A DNA stretch of 64,000 nt from Chelatococcus reniformis (GTDB taxonomy: Bacteria > Pseudomonadota > Alphaproteobacteria > Rhizobiales > Beijerinckiaceae), in contig NZ_BMGG01000001.1 in NCBI RefSeq assembly GCF_014640075.1, forward strand, positions 186,001 to 250,000. The letters are read 5' to 3'. The translations under genes and the position numbers were made by a program. Below the pieces are notes generated by a model. That model saw only the letters and a list, made by a program, of their open reading frames with translations. It searched no databases and was not told the DNA's origin. This document shows, piece after piece, positions 49,291 to 61,688 of the stretch. Every line of letters starts with the position of its first letter. Within the stretch, counting starts at the first letter, position 1.

Positions 49291-50847
49291 ATGGCGCTTT
49301 CGCACCGCATGGAGGTTCGCCAGGCCCAAAGCCTGGTCATGACGCCACAGCTGCTGCAGGCGATCAAGCTTCTGCAGCTGTCGCACCTGGAACTCGCCTC
49401 CTACGTCGATGCGGAGCTGGAGCGCAACCCGTTCCTCGAGCGCAACGACGGTGACACGCCCGCCGAGACGCCGCCGGGAGCAGAGCCGCAAGCCGCCGAA
49501 GCTGTGCCCGAGACGGCGGAGAGCTGGTACTCGCAGGACCTCGAGGTCAGTCGCGACAGCATGGAGGCCAAGCTCGGTACGGGGCTGGAGAACGTCTTCG
49601 AAGACGACGGACCGGTGCGCGCGAGCGCGGGCGCCGCGGCGGAGGACGGCCTGTCCGTCTCTACTCCACTGTGGAGCGGCGCCCAGGGCGGCGGCAGCTT
49701 CGAGGGCGGCGAGAGCGATACCATGGCCACCCTGTCGGCCGAGGTGGACTTGCACAGCCACCTGATGCGCCAGCTCGAACTGATCACCACCGATCAGCGC
49801 CAGCGCCTGATCGGCAGCTTCCTGATCGATGCCATCGACGAGGCCGGCTACCTGGAGGAGGACCTGGTCGGGCTCGCCGAGCGCCTGGCGATCCCGCTCG
49901 CCGCAGCGGAGGAGGTGCTGAACCTGGTGCAGGGGCTCGAACCCGCCGGCGTCGGCGCCCGCACGCTCGCCGAATGCCTCGCCTTGCAGCTCAAGGAGCA
50001 GAACCGGCTGGACCCGGCCATGCAGGCCCTGCTCGAGCGGCTCGACCTGGTCGCCAGGCGCGACCTGGCGGCGTTGAAGCGGCTGTGCGGCGTCGACGAC
50101 GAGGATCTCGCCGACATGCTGGTTGAGATCAAGCGGCTCGATCCCAAGCCCGGCCGCGCCTTCGGCGCCGCACCGGTCGAGACCCTGGTGCCGGACGTCT
50201 TCGTGCGTGCCGCACTCGACGGCAGCTGGCTCATCGAGCTCAATACCGACACGCTGCCGCGCGTGCTCGTCAATCAGGTCTATTACGCCAAGGTGGCGCG
50301 TGCGGCAAAGAGCGACACGGACAAGAGCTTCCTGTCGGACTCGCTCCAGAGCGCCAATTGGCTCACACGCAGCCTGGAGCAACGGGCCAAGACAATCCTG
50401 AAGGTGGCGAGCGAGATCGTCCGGCAGCAGGATGGCTTTTTCGCCCGTGGGGTGGCCTACCTGCGGCCGCTCAACCTCAAGACCATCGCCGACGCCATCG
50501 GCATGCACGAATCGACGGTGTCGCGGGTGACATCGAACAAGTCCATCGGCACCAGCCGCGGCACGTTCGAGATGAAATATTTCTTCTCGGCCTCGATCGC
50601 CTCGACGCCGGGCGGCGAGGCCCATTCGGCGGAGGCGGTACGCCACCGCATCCGGCGGATGATCGAGACAGAACGAGCTTCAGACGTGCTCTCCGACGAC
50701 GCCATTGTCCGCAAGCTGCGTGACGACGGCATCGACATCGCCCGGCGCACCGTCGCCAAGTACCGCGAATCGCTCCGCATCCCCTCCTCCGTCGAGCGGC
50801 GCCGGGAGAAGCTGGAAGCCATGGGGACGGCGGCCGCGTCGCGTTGA
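49291..50847 (+). CDS. rpoN: RNA polymerase sigma-54 factor
   Basis: This 518-residue sigma factor for nitrogen-regulated and other enhancer-dependent promoters has the Gln/Leu-rich activator-interaction region I at the start (MEVRQAQSLVMTPQLLQAIKLLQLSHLELASYV). An acidic linker covers about 50-125, and the core-binding region about 145-330. The HTH with TIADAIGMHESTVSRVTSNKSI (about 405-426) follows. The RpoN box is present as IARRTVAKYRESL (near 488-500), which contacts the -24 element. The ATG at 49291 fits relatives. A GTG at 49249 would add 14 residues. It follows lptB and precedes hpf and ptsN, the classic order. Confidence 0.97.
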   Translation: MALSHRMEVRQAQSLVMTPQLLQAIKLLQLSHLELASYVDAELERNPFLERNDGDTPAETPPGAEPQAAEAVPETAESWYSQDLEVSRDSMEAKLGTGLENVFEDDGPVRASAGAAAEDGLSVSTPLWSGAQGGGSFEGGESDTMATLSAEVDLHSHLMRQLELITTDQRQRLIGSFLIDAIDEAGYLEEDLVGLAERLAIPLAAAEEVLNLVQGLEPAGVGARTLAECLALQLKEQNRLDPAMQALLERLDLVARRDLAALKRLCGVDDEDLADMLVEIKRLDPKPGRAFGAAPVETLVPDVFVRAALDGSWLIELNTDTLPRVLVNQVYYAKVARAAKSDTDKSFLSDSLQSANWLTRSLEQRAKTILKVASEIVRQQDGFFARGVAYLRPLNLKTIADAIGMHESTVSRVTSNKSIGTSRGTFEMKYFFSASIASTPGGEAHSAEAVRHRIRRMIETERASDVLSDDAIVRKLRDDGIDIARRTVAKYRESLRIPSSVERRREKLEAMGTAAASR

Positions 50848-50936
50848 CTTAGCCCACCCCCGTTCCTACGATTCCTACGGTGGCTATCCACGCAAATGTG
50901 TGCATCTGCACGCATTTTCGCGCAGGGGAGGAGAGC

Positions 50937-51527
50937 ATGACGCTACGGGTGTCTGGAAAGAACATGGACATCGGCGAAGCCCTGCGCGGTCAGATCGAGA
51001 GCCGCGTCAACGCTGCCGTCGACAAATACTTCGACGGCAGCGTGACCGGCCATGTCACCATCACGCGCGATGGCAGCGGCTACCGCTCGGACTGCGGTCT
51101 GCATCTGTCCTCCGGCATGACGCTGGAGGCCTCCGGCACCGCGCATGACCCCACGGTGAGCTTCGACCAGATGGCCGAGCGCATCGAGAAGCGCCTGCGC
51201 CGCTACAACGGGCGGCTGAAGGGGCGCAGCCCGGCTACCCATGGGAACAATGGCGCCGACGCGCTCGCCAGCGTCTCGGCCACGGTCTTCGAGGCGCCCG
51301 GGGAGGATATCGACGATGATGCGGAGTACCATCCGGTCGTCGTCGCCGAAATGTCCAAGCCGCTCTATCCGCTGTCGGTGAGCGAAGCGGTGATGCGGCT
51401 CGATATGACGGGCGCGCCGATCCTCGTGTTTCGCCACGCTGGCACTTCGCGCGTGAACGTCGTATATCGGCGCAATGACGGGACCATCGGATGGATCGAT
51501 CCACCGACGGTCGACCGCGATAGTTGA
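50937..51527 (+). CDS. hpf: Ribosome hibernation promotion factor, long form
   Basis: This 196-residue protein has an N-terminal HPF/RaiA domain (about 1-100) that binds the 30S decoding site. It includes LRVSGKNMDIGEALRGQIESRVNAAVDKYF and FDQMAERIEKRLRRYNGRLK. A C-terminal dimerisation domain (about 130-190) includes AEMSKPLYPLSVSEAVMRLDMTGAPILVFRHAGTSRVNVVYRRNDGTIGWIDP. The long form makes 100S ribosome dimers in resting cells. The ATG at 50937 has GGGGAGGAG upstream. The 89-bp spacer after rpoN contains an imperfect palindrome near 50890-50922. Confidence 0.95.
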   Translation: MTLRVSGKNMDIGEALRGQIESRVNAAVDKYFDGSVTGHVTITRDGSGYRSDCGLHLSSGMTLEASGTAHDPTVSFDQMAERIEKRLRRYNGRLKGRSPATHGNNGADALASVSATVFEAPGEDIDDDAEYHPVVVAEMSKPLYPLSVSEAVMRLDMTGAPILVFRHAGTSRVNVVYRRNDGTIGWIDPPTVDRDS

Positions 51528-51583
51528 ACATGGCCGGCGCGTCGAGACATCGTCGCGGACATGCTTCGCCTAATGGTAAAAAT

Positions 51584-51614
51584 GGAACGCCGGCAGCCGA
51601 GAGCGCGGCGTTCC
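51584..51614 (+). terminator. First hairpin in the hpf-ptsN spacer
   Basis: GGAACGCCG (51584-51592) and CGGCGTTCC (51606-51614) pair perfectly over 13 nt, 57 bp after hpf. No T run follows. It may end or protect the hpf transcript. Confidence 0.45.
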
Positions 51615-51634
51615 GGGGTCTGACGGAATGCCGA

Positions 51635-51662
51635 CGGTCGGGCAGCTGCAACTGCCCGACCG
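51635..51662 (+). other. Second hairpin in the hpf-ptsN spacer
   Basis: CGGTCGGGCAG (51635-51645), a 6-nt loop and CTGCCCGACCG (51652-51662) form a perfect 11-bp stem ending 19 bp before the ptsN start. It is close enough to affect ptsN translation or to mark a transcript boundary. Confidence 0.5.
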
Positions 51663-51681
51663 TTGCTGCGCGCGAGACAAC

Positions 51682-52149
51682 ATGTCCCTTACGGATCTTC
51701 TGACGCCCGAGGCGGTCATCCCGGCTCTCCGTGTCAATGGCAAGAAGCAGGCGCTCCAGGAACTGGCGGCGCAAGCGGCGAAGCTGACCGGGCTTGACGA
51801 GCGGGAGATCTTCGAGACGTTGCTGCAGCGCGAACGGCTCGGGTCCACCGGCATCGGGGATGGCATCGCCATCCCGCACGGCAAGCCCGAGAAGCTCGAC
51901 CGTCTGGTCGGCCTGTTCGCACGGCTGGAGCGGCCGATCGATTTCGAAGCGCTCGACGGGCAGCCGGTGGACATCATTTTCCTGCTGCTGGCACCCGAGA
52001 CGGCCGGCGCCGACCATCTGAAGGCCCTCGCACGGGTGGCGCGAGTGCTCAGGGAGACGTCGATGCTGGAGAAGATCCGCGCGACGCGAGATCCCGCGGC
52101 GCTCTATGCGCTGCTGACCGGGCCGGCTGCCGCATCCCACGCCGCCTGA
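51682..52149 (+). CDS. ptsN: Nitrogen PTS EIIA protein
   Basis: This 155-residue EIIA-Ntr domain of the nitrogen phosphotransferase system is phosphorylated on a His and regulates potassium uptake, PHB and nitrogen metabolism in relatives. The active His is in [22 protein letters not shown] (about residue 66). [28 protein letters not shown] is the usual start. The C-terminal [26 protein letters not shown] is conserved. The ATG at 51682 is preferred. An upstream in-frame ATG at 51628 would run through the spacer hairpin. Confidence 0.95.
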   Translation: MSLTDLLTPEAVIPALRVNGKKQALQELAAQAAKLTGLDEREIFETLLQRERLGSTGIGDGIAIPHGKPEKLDRLVGLFARLERPIDFEALDGQPVDIIFLLLAPETAGADHLKALARVARVLRETSMLEKIRATRDPAALYALLTGPAAASHAA

Positions 52150-52423
52150 AGCGCGGCGGGCGCCGCGTCCGAGCGGCCGGCGTCGTTTTCCGAGCAGCGG
52201 GCCTCCGCGAGGGCCCGGCGGCCGCGTCGCGGCGACGGCCGAGTTCGGCACATGGCCGTCCCGACCGGCGAGGGCTGGAAATCCGCTCCCATTTCTTCGA
52301 AAAGGACTAAAGAGAAGCTGCAACCTCGGGCGCCGGCAGCGGTGTCCCAGGGTGCACCCCCGACCGCATGTCCGTCAGGCACGCGTCCACGCCTGCCGCG
52401 CATGCTCAGCCCGCGGATCGCCT

Positions 52424-54036
<1,613 letters not shown>

Positions 54037-54040
<4 letters not shown>

Positions 54041-54372
54041 CGCGCCGCCGAGCCGCCCTCTTCACCCTCCTCGCCGTGGCTGCCGTGCCCGCACTGCCTG
54101 CACCGGCGGCGGCGGACCAAAGCTGCCCCCGCGATGCCCTCGTCATTCTCTCGGCCGTGCGAGAGGCCCGCTACCAGCTGGAGCAGGCGGCGGAGGGCTC
54201 CGTCAAGGAACGCTGCAAGGCCTGGCAGGGACAAGTCGCCGCGCTCAAGCGCGCCAGCGCCTTCTATGCCCGCTGCCAGACCGGAGCGGAACGCGACCGC
54301 AGCATCGCCAACGCCAACGCCGGCGTCCGCCAGTTCCAGGACGCCTACAACGGACAGTGCACAGGCCGCTGA
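54037..54372 (+). CDS. Small secreted protein with four cysteines
   Basis: This 111-residue protein has a signal peptide ([17 protein letters not shown], cleavage near AAA/D27). A mostly helical mature part follows with four Cys (in DQSCPRD, KERCKAW, YARCQTG and NGQCTGR), which fits two disulfide bonds in the periplasm. I do not recognise a named family. The ATGA overlap with the fumarase stop implies coupled translation and makes the gene credible despite its size. No functional link to fumarase is evident. Confidence 0.72.
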
Positions 54373-54541
54373 GCACGGATGGGCGCCGGGCCCCGTCATG
54401 GTCGGATCTGCCGCGCGTCCGCTGCCATCGTGTGCCTCGACGCCGTCGGGACACTCTGGCCGCTTCCAGTCCGCGGCGGCCGCATGCTACAGACTGACCG
54501 GCGACAACGGCGCCGGCGACACGCCCCGCCGCGGTCAATAA

Positions 54542-56001
<1,460 letters not shown>

Positions 56002-56002
<1 letters not shown>

Positions 56003-56646
56003 TGGCGCTCGTCATCGCCATCGACGGCCCGGCCGCCTCCGGCAAGGGCACCTTGGCCAAGCGGCTCGCGGCGCACTACGGACTGCCGCATCTGGATACC
56101 GGTCTGCTTTACCGGGCCGTAGCCCGTGCTGTGCTGGCGGATGGCCATGCCGTCAACGACCGCGCCGCAGCCATCGCTGCGGCCGGCCGCCTCGGCCCCA
56201 TCGATGACCGGGACGAGGCATTGCGCAGCGCCGCCATGGGCGAGGCGGCCTCGGTCGTCGCCGCCGTTCCCGAGGTCAGGGCGGCCCTGCTCCAGCTGCA
56301 GAGGGAATTTGCCGGCCGGCCCAGCGGCGCCGTGCTCGACGGCCGCGACATCGGCACGGTGATCTGCCCCCGTGCCGACGTGAAGCTGTTCGTCACCGCC
56401 AGCGCAGAGGCGCGTGCCGACCGCCGCTACCGCGAGGCGCGCGGCCGGGGCGAGAGTGTGACCTACGAGAGGCTGCTCGACGAGATCCGCGCGCGCGACT
56501 CGCGCGACGCGGGCCGCGCCGTCGCCCCGCTGCTGGCCGCCGCCGATGCCCGCGTCATCGACACGTCGCAGATGGGCATTGACGAGGTCTTTCGCGTCGC
56601 CGTGACGATCGTGGACACCTTCGGGCCGGCTATGGCCCGCGCCTGA
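56002..56646 (+). CDS. cmk: Cytidylate kinase
   Basis: This 214-residue P-loop kinase phosphorylates CMP and dCMP. The P-loop is [15 protein letters not shown] at about 8-22. The NMP-binding [14 protein letters not shown] follows, then [33 protein letters not shown] with the Arg residues of the lid, and [27 protein letters not shown]. It starts at the last base of the aroA stop (TGATG), so it is translationally coupled. In most alphaproteobacteria rpsA comes next, but here it does not. Confidence 0.96.
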
Positions 56647-56853
56647 GCCGGCCGGGCGCCTCGCTGCCCGGCCGCGGCTGGCATTGACGCTTTCGTGAGA
56701 GGCCCTTCCCCGCGACGCGCCCGGGTGCGATGCTGAAGGCATGGCGCGGATGGCGCCGCCGCGCGGCAGAGCTGAGCCGAGTTGCGCCGATGGCACGGCC
56801 GCGGGAGGCGGGACACCGAAAGCGGCACGTCCGAAGAGAGGAAGGCTGCGTCC

Positions 56854-57714
56854 ATGGCCTCATCATCTCGACGTTCGGATGGTCGGCTCGGCGGCAGCGT
56901 TCGCCTGGGGCGACGCAGCGGGCTGCGGCTCGTCCTCGGCCTCGCCACCCTCGCCATCGGCCTTGCCCTCACCGCCGTGCCGAGGACGAGCCGGGCGACG
57001 GACAGCGAGGTCGACGTGGCCCTGGTGCTCGCTGTCGACATCTCCTTCTCCATGGACGAGGACGAACAGCGCCTCCAGCGCGCCGGCTATGTCCAGGCCC
57101 TCCAATCACCGGCGTTCCTCGACGCGGTGCGCAAGGGACTCATCGGACGCATCGCCGTGACCTTCGTGGAATGGGCGGGAACCTCGTCCCAGCACGTGGT
57201 GGTGCCCTGGCAGATCATCGACGGTCCCGAGAGCGCCGACCGCTTCGTCTCCAAGCTGATCGAGACCCCACCCAAGCGCGCCTACCGCACCTCGATCTCC
57301 GGCGGCATCGACTTCGCCGCTCGCCAATTCGACAGTCTGTCAGCAAAAGCGCTGAGGCGCGTCATCGACGTCTCGGGCGACGGTCCCAACAACCAGGGAC
57401 GATCAGTCACCCTGGCGCGCGACGAGGCGGTGGCGCGCGGCATCATCATCAACGGCTTGCCGCTCATGCTGAAGGAGCCGGGCTACCTGGATATCGTCGA
57501 TCTCGACCGCTACTACGAGCGCTGCGTCATCGGCGGGCCCGGCGCGTTCATGATTCCGGTGCGCGAGCGCGGCCAGTTCGTGGAGGCGACGCGCAACAAG
57601 TTGCTGCAGGAGGTGTCGAACCACGGCGCGCTGATCGTGCCCGCGGCCGATGGCGGCCCCGCCGTATCGTGCCTGGTCGGCGAGCGGCAATGGGACGAGC
57701 GGATGGGAAACTGA
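56854..57714 (+). CDS. DUF1194 von Willebrand A-like secreted protein
   Basis: This 286-residue protein has an N-terminal hydrophobic segment (about 25-46) consistent with a signal or anchor, followed by a DUF1194 domain of VWA type. The metal-ion-dependent adhesion motif DxSxS is present in VLAVDISFSMDEDEQ (about 62-66). Other conserved parts are VTFVEWAGTSSQHVVVPWQII, YRTSISGGIDFAARQFD, RRVIDVSGDGPNNQGR and IINGLPLML. It is presumably a periplasmic metal-dependent binding protein of unknown partner. The ATG at 56854 has GGAAGG upstream. The 302-bp spacer after it carries a repeat fragment. Confidence 0.88.
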   Translation: MASSSRRSDGRLGGSVRLGRRSGLRLVLGLATLAIGLALTAVPRTSRATDSEVDVALVLAVDISFSMDEDEQRLQRAGYVQALQSPAFLDAVRKGLIGRIAVTFVEWAGTSSQHVVVPWQIIDGPESADRFVSKLIETPPKRAYRTSISGGIDFAARQFDSLSAKALRRVIDVSGDGPNNQGRSVTLARDEAVARGIIINGLPLMLKEPGYLDIVDLDRYYERCVIGGPGAFMIPVRERGQFVEATRNKLLQEVSNHGALIVPAADGGPAVSCLVGERQWDERMGN

Positions 57715-57889
57715 GGCGACTGGCGAGGCGAAATGCGGGACCCGCTCCGCGCGTGAAGCCCAGAAGTACAGATCTGTGCGAGCATTTCGCAGTTGAATGC
57801 CATGCTCGGACGGCACGGGCAGGTTCAAACGCGATGGTTCGGGAGTTGCGCAGGGACGACTACGGGGTTGCGCCCGGGTGGCAGGCGAC

Positions 57890-57908
57890 CTAGAGCATTT
57901 CCTGCGCC
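57890..57908 (+). repeat. Truncated start of a palindromic element
   Basis: CTAGAGCATTTCCTGCGCC matches the first bases of both element types. The complementary half is missing. It lies in the 57715-58016 spacer, where I see nothing else except an eroded inverted repeat of GGGCGCC type beside it. Confidence 0.45.
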
Positions 57909-58016
57909 GGGGGGCGCCGACAGTGGTGATCGGCTCAGGTGACGCGGTCGGACGGAACATTCAGACCAGCACCAGGCAGGATCGGACAGGCCGAGCTGCC
58001 CGATCTGGAGCCTTGC

Positions 58017-58643
58017 GTGACGCGCGCCGGCCGGCTCCGACGGACGCTCCGCTCCCCCTGGCTGTGGTGCGGCGTCGCAGCCGTCCTGCTGGTCGCCTAT
58101 CTCATCTCGCCGTTCGTTGCTGCCGCCAAGCTGGCCAAGGCGGTCAAGGCGCGGGACGTGCCGGCGGTGATGGCGCGGGTGGAGGCCGGCCCACTGCGCC
58201 GATCGCTGACCCGTCAGCTGGTGCGGGGCTACATCGTCCTCAACAAGAAGGAGGGTGAGCTCGGCGTGCTCGGTCAGCAGATGGTGATGGCCATGGCCGT
58301 CAGCCTGTTCGACCCCATCATCGAGCAGATGACGACGCCGGCGCAGATCAGCGAGTTGCTGCGCAAGGGATGGCCGCTCGCCAAGGGCGAAAGCGTGCCG
58401 AACGATGCGGGCATCGGCATCGGCGGCTTGCGCGACCTGCTCAGGCGCCTGGATCGGGCGGGTTTCATCGGGCTGACGGAGTTTCGCCTCGTCGTCGACA
58501 TCGACGGCAGCCCCGAGCGGCGGCTTGGCTGGCGTCTGCGGCTCGACGGCCTGAAATGGAAGCTCTACGCAGTCGACCTGCCGCCACAGCTCATCAAGCG
58601 CATCGTCGACCGGCTACCCAAGGCCGACAAGATCAAGATCTAG
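58017..58643 (+). CDS. DUF2939 membrane-anchored protein
   Basis: This protein of about 208 residues has one N-terminal transmembrane helix (about 15-38, WLWCGVAAVLLVAYLISPFVAAAKLA), and the rest is predicted outside the cytoplasm. The segment FVAAAKLAKAVKARDVPAVMARVEAGPLRRSL (DUF2939 opening) and a C-terminal beta part, ending LKWKLYAVDLPPQLIKRIVDRL, are characteristic. The function is unknown. The start is uncertain: the GTG at 58017 is chosen, with a GTG at 57939 also in frame. The TAG stop is the first three bases of a type A repeat, so the final KIKI sits at the repeat edge. Confidence 0.8.
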   Translation: MTRAGRLRRTLRSPWLWCGVAAVLLVAYLISPFVAAAKLAKAVKARDVPAVMARVEAGPLRRSLTRQLVRGYIVLNKKEGELGVLGQQMVMAMAVSLFDPIIEQMTTPAQISELLRKGWPLAKGESVPNDAGIGIGGLRDLLRRLDRAGFIGLTEFRLVVDIDGSPERRLGWRLRLDGLKWKLYAVDLPPQLIKRIVDRLPKADKIKI

Positions 58644-58751
58644 AGAGCATTTCCGCATTTTCTCCGAATCGCGGAAATGCTCTATCTGTTTGAACTGTCG
58701 CGTTTTCTTTACGCGAACCGGCGTCCACTTCGCTCAAAAAAAGCGCTCTAG
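58641..58751 (+). repeat. Type A bipartite palindromic element, copy 4
   Basis: This 111-bp copy has an extra AG in its start (TAGAGAGCATTTCCGC). It has the best first stem of the family: GAGCATTTCCGC pairs over 12 bp with GCGGAAATGCTC. The second half ends AAAAAAAGCGCTCTAG, slightly expanded. It provides the stop codon of the DUF2939 gene and lies 19 bp from the hrpB stop on the other strand. Confidence 0.9.
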
Positions 58752-58770
58752 CCGGATCGGAGAAACGCGC

Positions 58771-61263
58771 TCACCCCGGCCGCCCGGCCCGCCGCGTCGG
58801 CGGTGCCGACAGCGGATCGTCGGGCCAGTGGTGCTTGGGGTAGCGGCCGCGCATGTCCGCCTTGACCTGGGTCCACGAGCCGCGCCAGAAGCCCGGCAGA
58901 TCCCGCGTGATCTGGATCGGTCGTTGCGCCGGTGACAGCAGGTGCAGGACAAGCGGCGTGCGCCCGCCGGCGATCGCCGGATGGCGGTCGAGCCCGAACA
59001 GCTCCTGCACACGCACCGCGAGCACCGGGCCATCCTCGCCGCTGTAGTCGACCGGAATGCGGGAGCCCGTGGGCACTTCCACGTGGGTCGGCGCCTCCGC
59101 CTCCAGCCGGTGACGCAACGACCAGGGCACCAACGCGGCCAGAGCCTGCTCGAGATCGCCGGCGGTGACGTCCGCGAGCGCCGTCTTGCCGACGAGGAGC
59201 GGGGCGAGCCATGTCTCCGCCGAGGCCGCGAGCGCGGCATCGCCGAGATCGGGCCAGCCCTCGCCGGCCCCTTCCGCGCGGCGCAGGAACAGGATGCGGT
59301 CGCGCCACTGCGCCAACGCCTTGGTCCAGGGCAGCGCGCCGGTGCCGAGGCTGGCGACGCCGCGGGCGAGATGCGCCGCGCTGTCCCCGTCGGCGGGGAC
59401 GGCGAGCGGCCGCTCGGCAAGGGCGAGGGCACCGAGCCGACGCACGGCCCGCGCCCGCAAGCTGGCGGTCGCCGCATCGAACTCCACCGTTCGCCGCTCC
59501 TCCAGCACCGCGCCGGCAGATGTCTCCACATCGGCCAGGCTGATTGGCGCGGCGAGGAGGATGCGCGCCGCCTGTGCGGCGCCCACCACGTCCGCCACCA
59601 CGATCAGCGGCTCACGGGCGAGCCCCTCGGCCGCCTCGAGCACGGCGCCGCGGCCATTCGCCAGCAGGAACTCGCCCGTCTTGCCGCGCGCCTTGGCGAT
59701 ACGGTCGGGGAAGGCCCAGGCAAGCGCCAGCCCGGACGACGGCGGCTCGCGCGCCGCCGGCGGCGCGGCGCCCGCTGCGGCCTGACGCGCCCAGCCCGAC
59801 GCCAGCCGCCGCATGTCGTCGGCGCGCCGGGAGCGGTCGCGCGCGAAACGCTCCAGCCGCTCGTCGAGGTCGACGGCGGTGCCGCCGAGCCCGCGCTCGA
59901 CGATCACCGCGGCGATGCGCGCCGCGAACTCAGCCGCACCCACGTCCGCGGCGGCAATCAGCATGCGCGCCAGCCGCGGCGGCAGGGGCAACTCATGAAG
60001 CCGCCGGCCGACCGCGGTGAGGCGCCCGTCGCCGTCGAGCGCCCCGATCCGGCCGAGCAGCGCCGTCGCCTCGCGCAGCGCCGCTTGCGGCGGCGGATCG
60101 AGAAAGGCGAGGGTGCGGGGGTCGGTCACGCCCCAGGCGGCGCAGTCCAGTACGAGCGGCGCCAGGTCGGCGGCCAGGATCTCGGGCCGGGCATAGGGCT
60201 CCAGCGCCGCGGTCGCCGGCTCCTCCCACAGCCGGTAGCAGACGCCGGGCTCGGTGCGGCCGGCGCGGCCGCGGCGCTGGTCGGCGGCCGCCTTTGAGAC
60301 GCGGACCGTCTCCAGCCGGGTCAGGCCGACGGCAGGCTCGTAGCGCGGCACGCGCGCCAGGCCGCTATCGATCACCACGCGCACTCCCTCGATGGTCAGC
60401 GAGGTCTCGGCGACGGCGGTGGCGAGGACGATCTTGCGTACGCCCGCCGGCGCCGGGGCCACCACCGCGTCCTGCGCCCGGGGGTCCAGCGCGCCGTAGA
60501 GCGGCGCGATATGGATGGCGGGATCGCCGATGCGCTCCCGCAGCCGCCGCTCCACTCGCCCGATCTCTCCCTGCCCCGGCAGGAAGACCAGCAGCGATCC
60601 AGCCTCCGCCCGCAGCGCCCGCAGCACCGCACCGCTCACCTGCTCGTCGACCGGGCGTTGCGGGTCGCGCCCGAGATAGCGCGTCTCGACCGGGAACGCC
60701 CGCCCCTCGCTGACCACCACGGGCGCCGGCGCATCGGGAGCGCCGAGCAGCGCCGCGACTCGCGCGCCGTCCAGCGTGGCCGACATCACCAGGATGCGCA
60801 GGTCGTCGCGCAGGCCGCGCTGCACGTCGAGGGCCAGGGCGAGGCCAAGGTCGGCATCGAGCGAGCGCTCGTGAAACTCGTCGAAGATGACGCAGCCGAC
60901 GCCCGCAAGCTCCGGATCCGCCAGGATCATGCGTGCGAACACACCCTCGGTCACCACCTCGACGCGCGTGCGCGCGCTCACCTTCGAGCCCAGGCGCACG
61001 CGCAGACCGACGGTGTCGCCCACCCTCTCGCCGAGCGTCGCGGCCATGCGCTCCGCCGCGGCGCGGGCCGCGAGCCGCCGGGGCTCCAGCAGGATCAGCC
61101 GGCGGCCTTCCATCCACGGCTCACCGATCAGAACGAGCGGCAGGCGCGTGGTCTTGCCGGCGCCGGGCGGGGCGACAACGACCGCCGCCGGCCCTGCGGC
61201 CAGCGTGCGCTCGAGCTGCGGCAGCGCTTCGTCGATCGGCAGCGGCGGCACGGCGCTCCTCAT
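58771..61263 (-). CDS. hrpB: ATP-dependent RNA helicase HrpB
   Basis: This 830-residue DEAH-type helicase has motif I APPGAGKTTRLPL (about 36-48) and motif II as IFDEFHERSLDADLGL (DEFH variant of DEAH). SATLDGARVAALL is motif III, then LVFLPGQGEIGRVERRL, ATAVAETSLTIEGVRVVIDSG and QRRGRAGRTEPGVCYRLW (motif VI). The HA2 and C-terminal HrpB domains follow, ending near LPGFWRGSWTQVKADMRGRYPKHHWPDDP, which is a hallmark of HrpB. Its cellular role in most bacteria is poorly defined. Length is normal. It is encoded alone. Confidence 0.95.
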   Translation of the reverse strand: MRSAVPPLPIDEALPQLERTLAAGPAAVVVAPPGAGKTTRLPLVLIGEPWMEGRRLILLEPRRLAARAAAERMAATLGERVGDTVGLRVRLGSKVSARTRVEVVTEGVFARMILADPELAGVGCVIFDEFHERSLDADLGLALALDVQRGLRDDLRILVMSATLDGARVAALLGAPDAPAPVVVSEGRAFPVETRYLGRDPQRPVDEQVSGAVLRALRAEAGSLLVFLPGQGEIGRVERRLRERIGDPAIHIAPLYGALDPRAQDAVVAPAPAGVRKIVLATAVAETSLTIEGVRVVIDSGLARVPRYEPAVGLTRLETVRVSKAAADQRRGRAGRTEPGVCYRLWEEPATAALEPYARPEILAADLAPLVLDCAAWGVTDPRTLAFLDPPPQAALREATALLGRIGALDGDGRLTAVGRRLHELPLPPRLARMLIAAADVGAAEFAARIAAVIVERGLGGTAVDLDERLERFARDRSRRADDMRRLASGWARQAAAGAAPPAAREPPSSGLALAWAFPDRIAKARGKTGEFLLANGRGAVLEAAEGLAREPLIVVADVVGAAQAARILLAAPISLADVETSAGAVLEERRTVEFDAATASLRARAVRRLGALALAERPLAVPADGDSAAHLARGVASLGTGALPWTKALAQWRDRILFLRRAEGAGEGWPDLGDAALAASAETWLAPLLVGKTALADVTAGDLEQALAALVPWSLRHRLEAEAPTHVEVPTGSRIPVDYSGEDGPVLAVRVQELFGLDRHPAIAGGRTPLVLHLLSPAQRPIQITRDLPGFWRGSWTQVKADMRGRYPKHHWPDDPLSAPPTRRAGRPG

Positions 61264-61406
61264 CGCGCAGCGGGCCCCCTGCCCCGACAGTGCAAGCCAG
61301 CGTCTCGCCGCGCACGCCGTAACGGAACCTCAGCCGCGGTCAACGGTTATCGCTCCAGTGTCAACGAAACGTGAGCCGACCATAGCGGCGAGCGGCAGGA
61401 GTGAAC

Positions 61407-61688
61407 ATGCCCCAGCGGTCTTCGACATCGAACCGTGGCTTCGCATCCATGGATCAGGCCAAGCAACGCGAAATCGCCAGCAAGGGTGGCCAGAGCGTCC
61501 CCAACGAGAAGCGCAGCTTCTCCCGTGACCGCACGCTCGCCGCGGCCGCCGGGCGCAAGGGCGGCCAGAGCGTCAGCCCGGAATCCCGCAGCTTCTCGCA
61601 GAACCGCGAGCTTGCAGCCCAGGCGGGTCGTAAGGGAGGTCAATCGTCGCACGGCGGCAAGGTCGAGCCGCCGCGCTCGCCGAGCTGA
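61407..61688 (+). CDS. KGG-repeat general stress protein
   Basis: This 93-residue, highly charged and hydrophilic protein has three copies of the stress-induced KGG motif: AKQREIASKGGQSVPNEKRSFSRD, LAAAAGRKGGQSVSPESRSFSQN and LAAQAGRKGGQSSHGG. The family includes YciG and GsiB and is often induced by stationary phase or general stress. It is expected to be intrinsically disordered, with a protective role inferred. AGGAG (61397-61401) sits five bases before the ATG at 61407, which is preferred over the GTG at 61401. Confidence 0.9.
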   Translation: MPQRSSTSNRGFASMDQAKQREIASKGGQSVPNEKRSFSRDRTLAAAAGRKGGQSVSPESRSFSQNRELAAQAGRKGGQSSHGGKVEPPRSPS

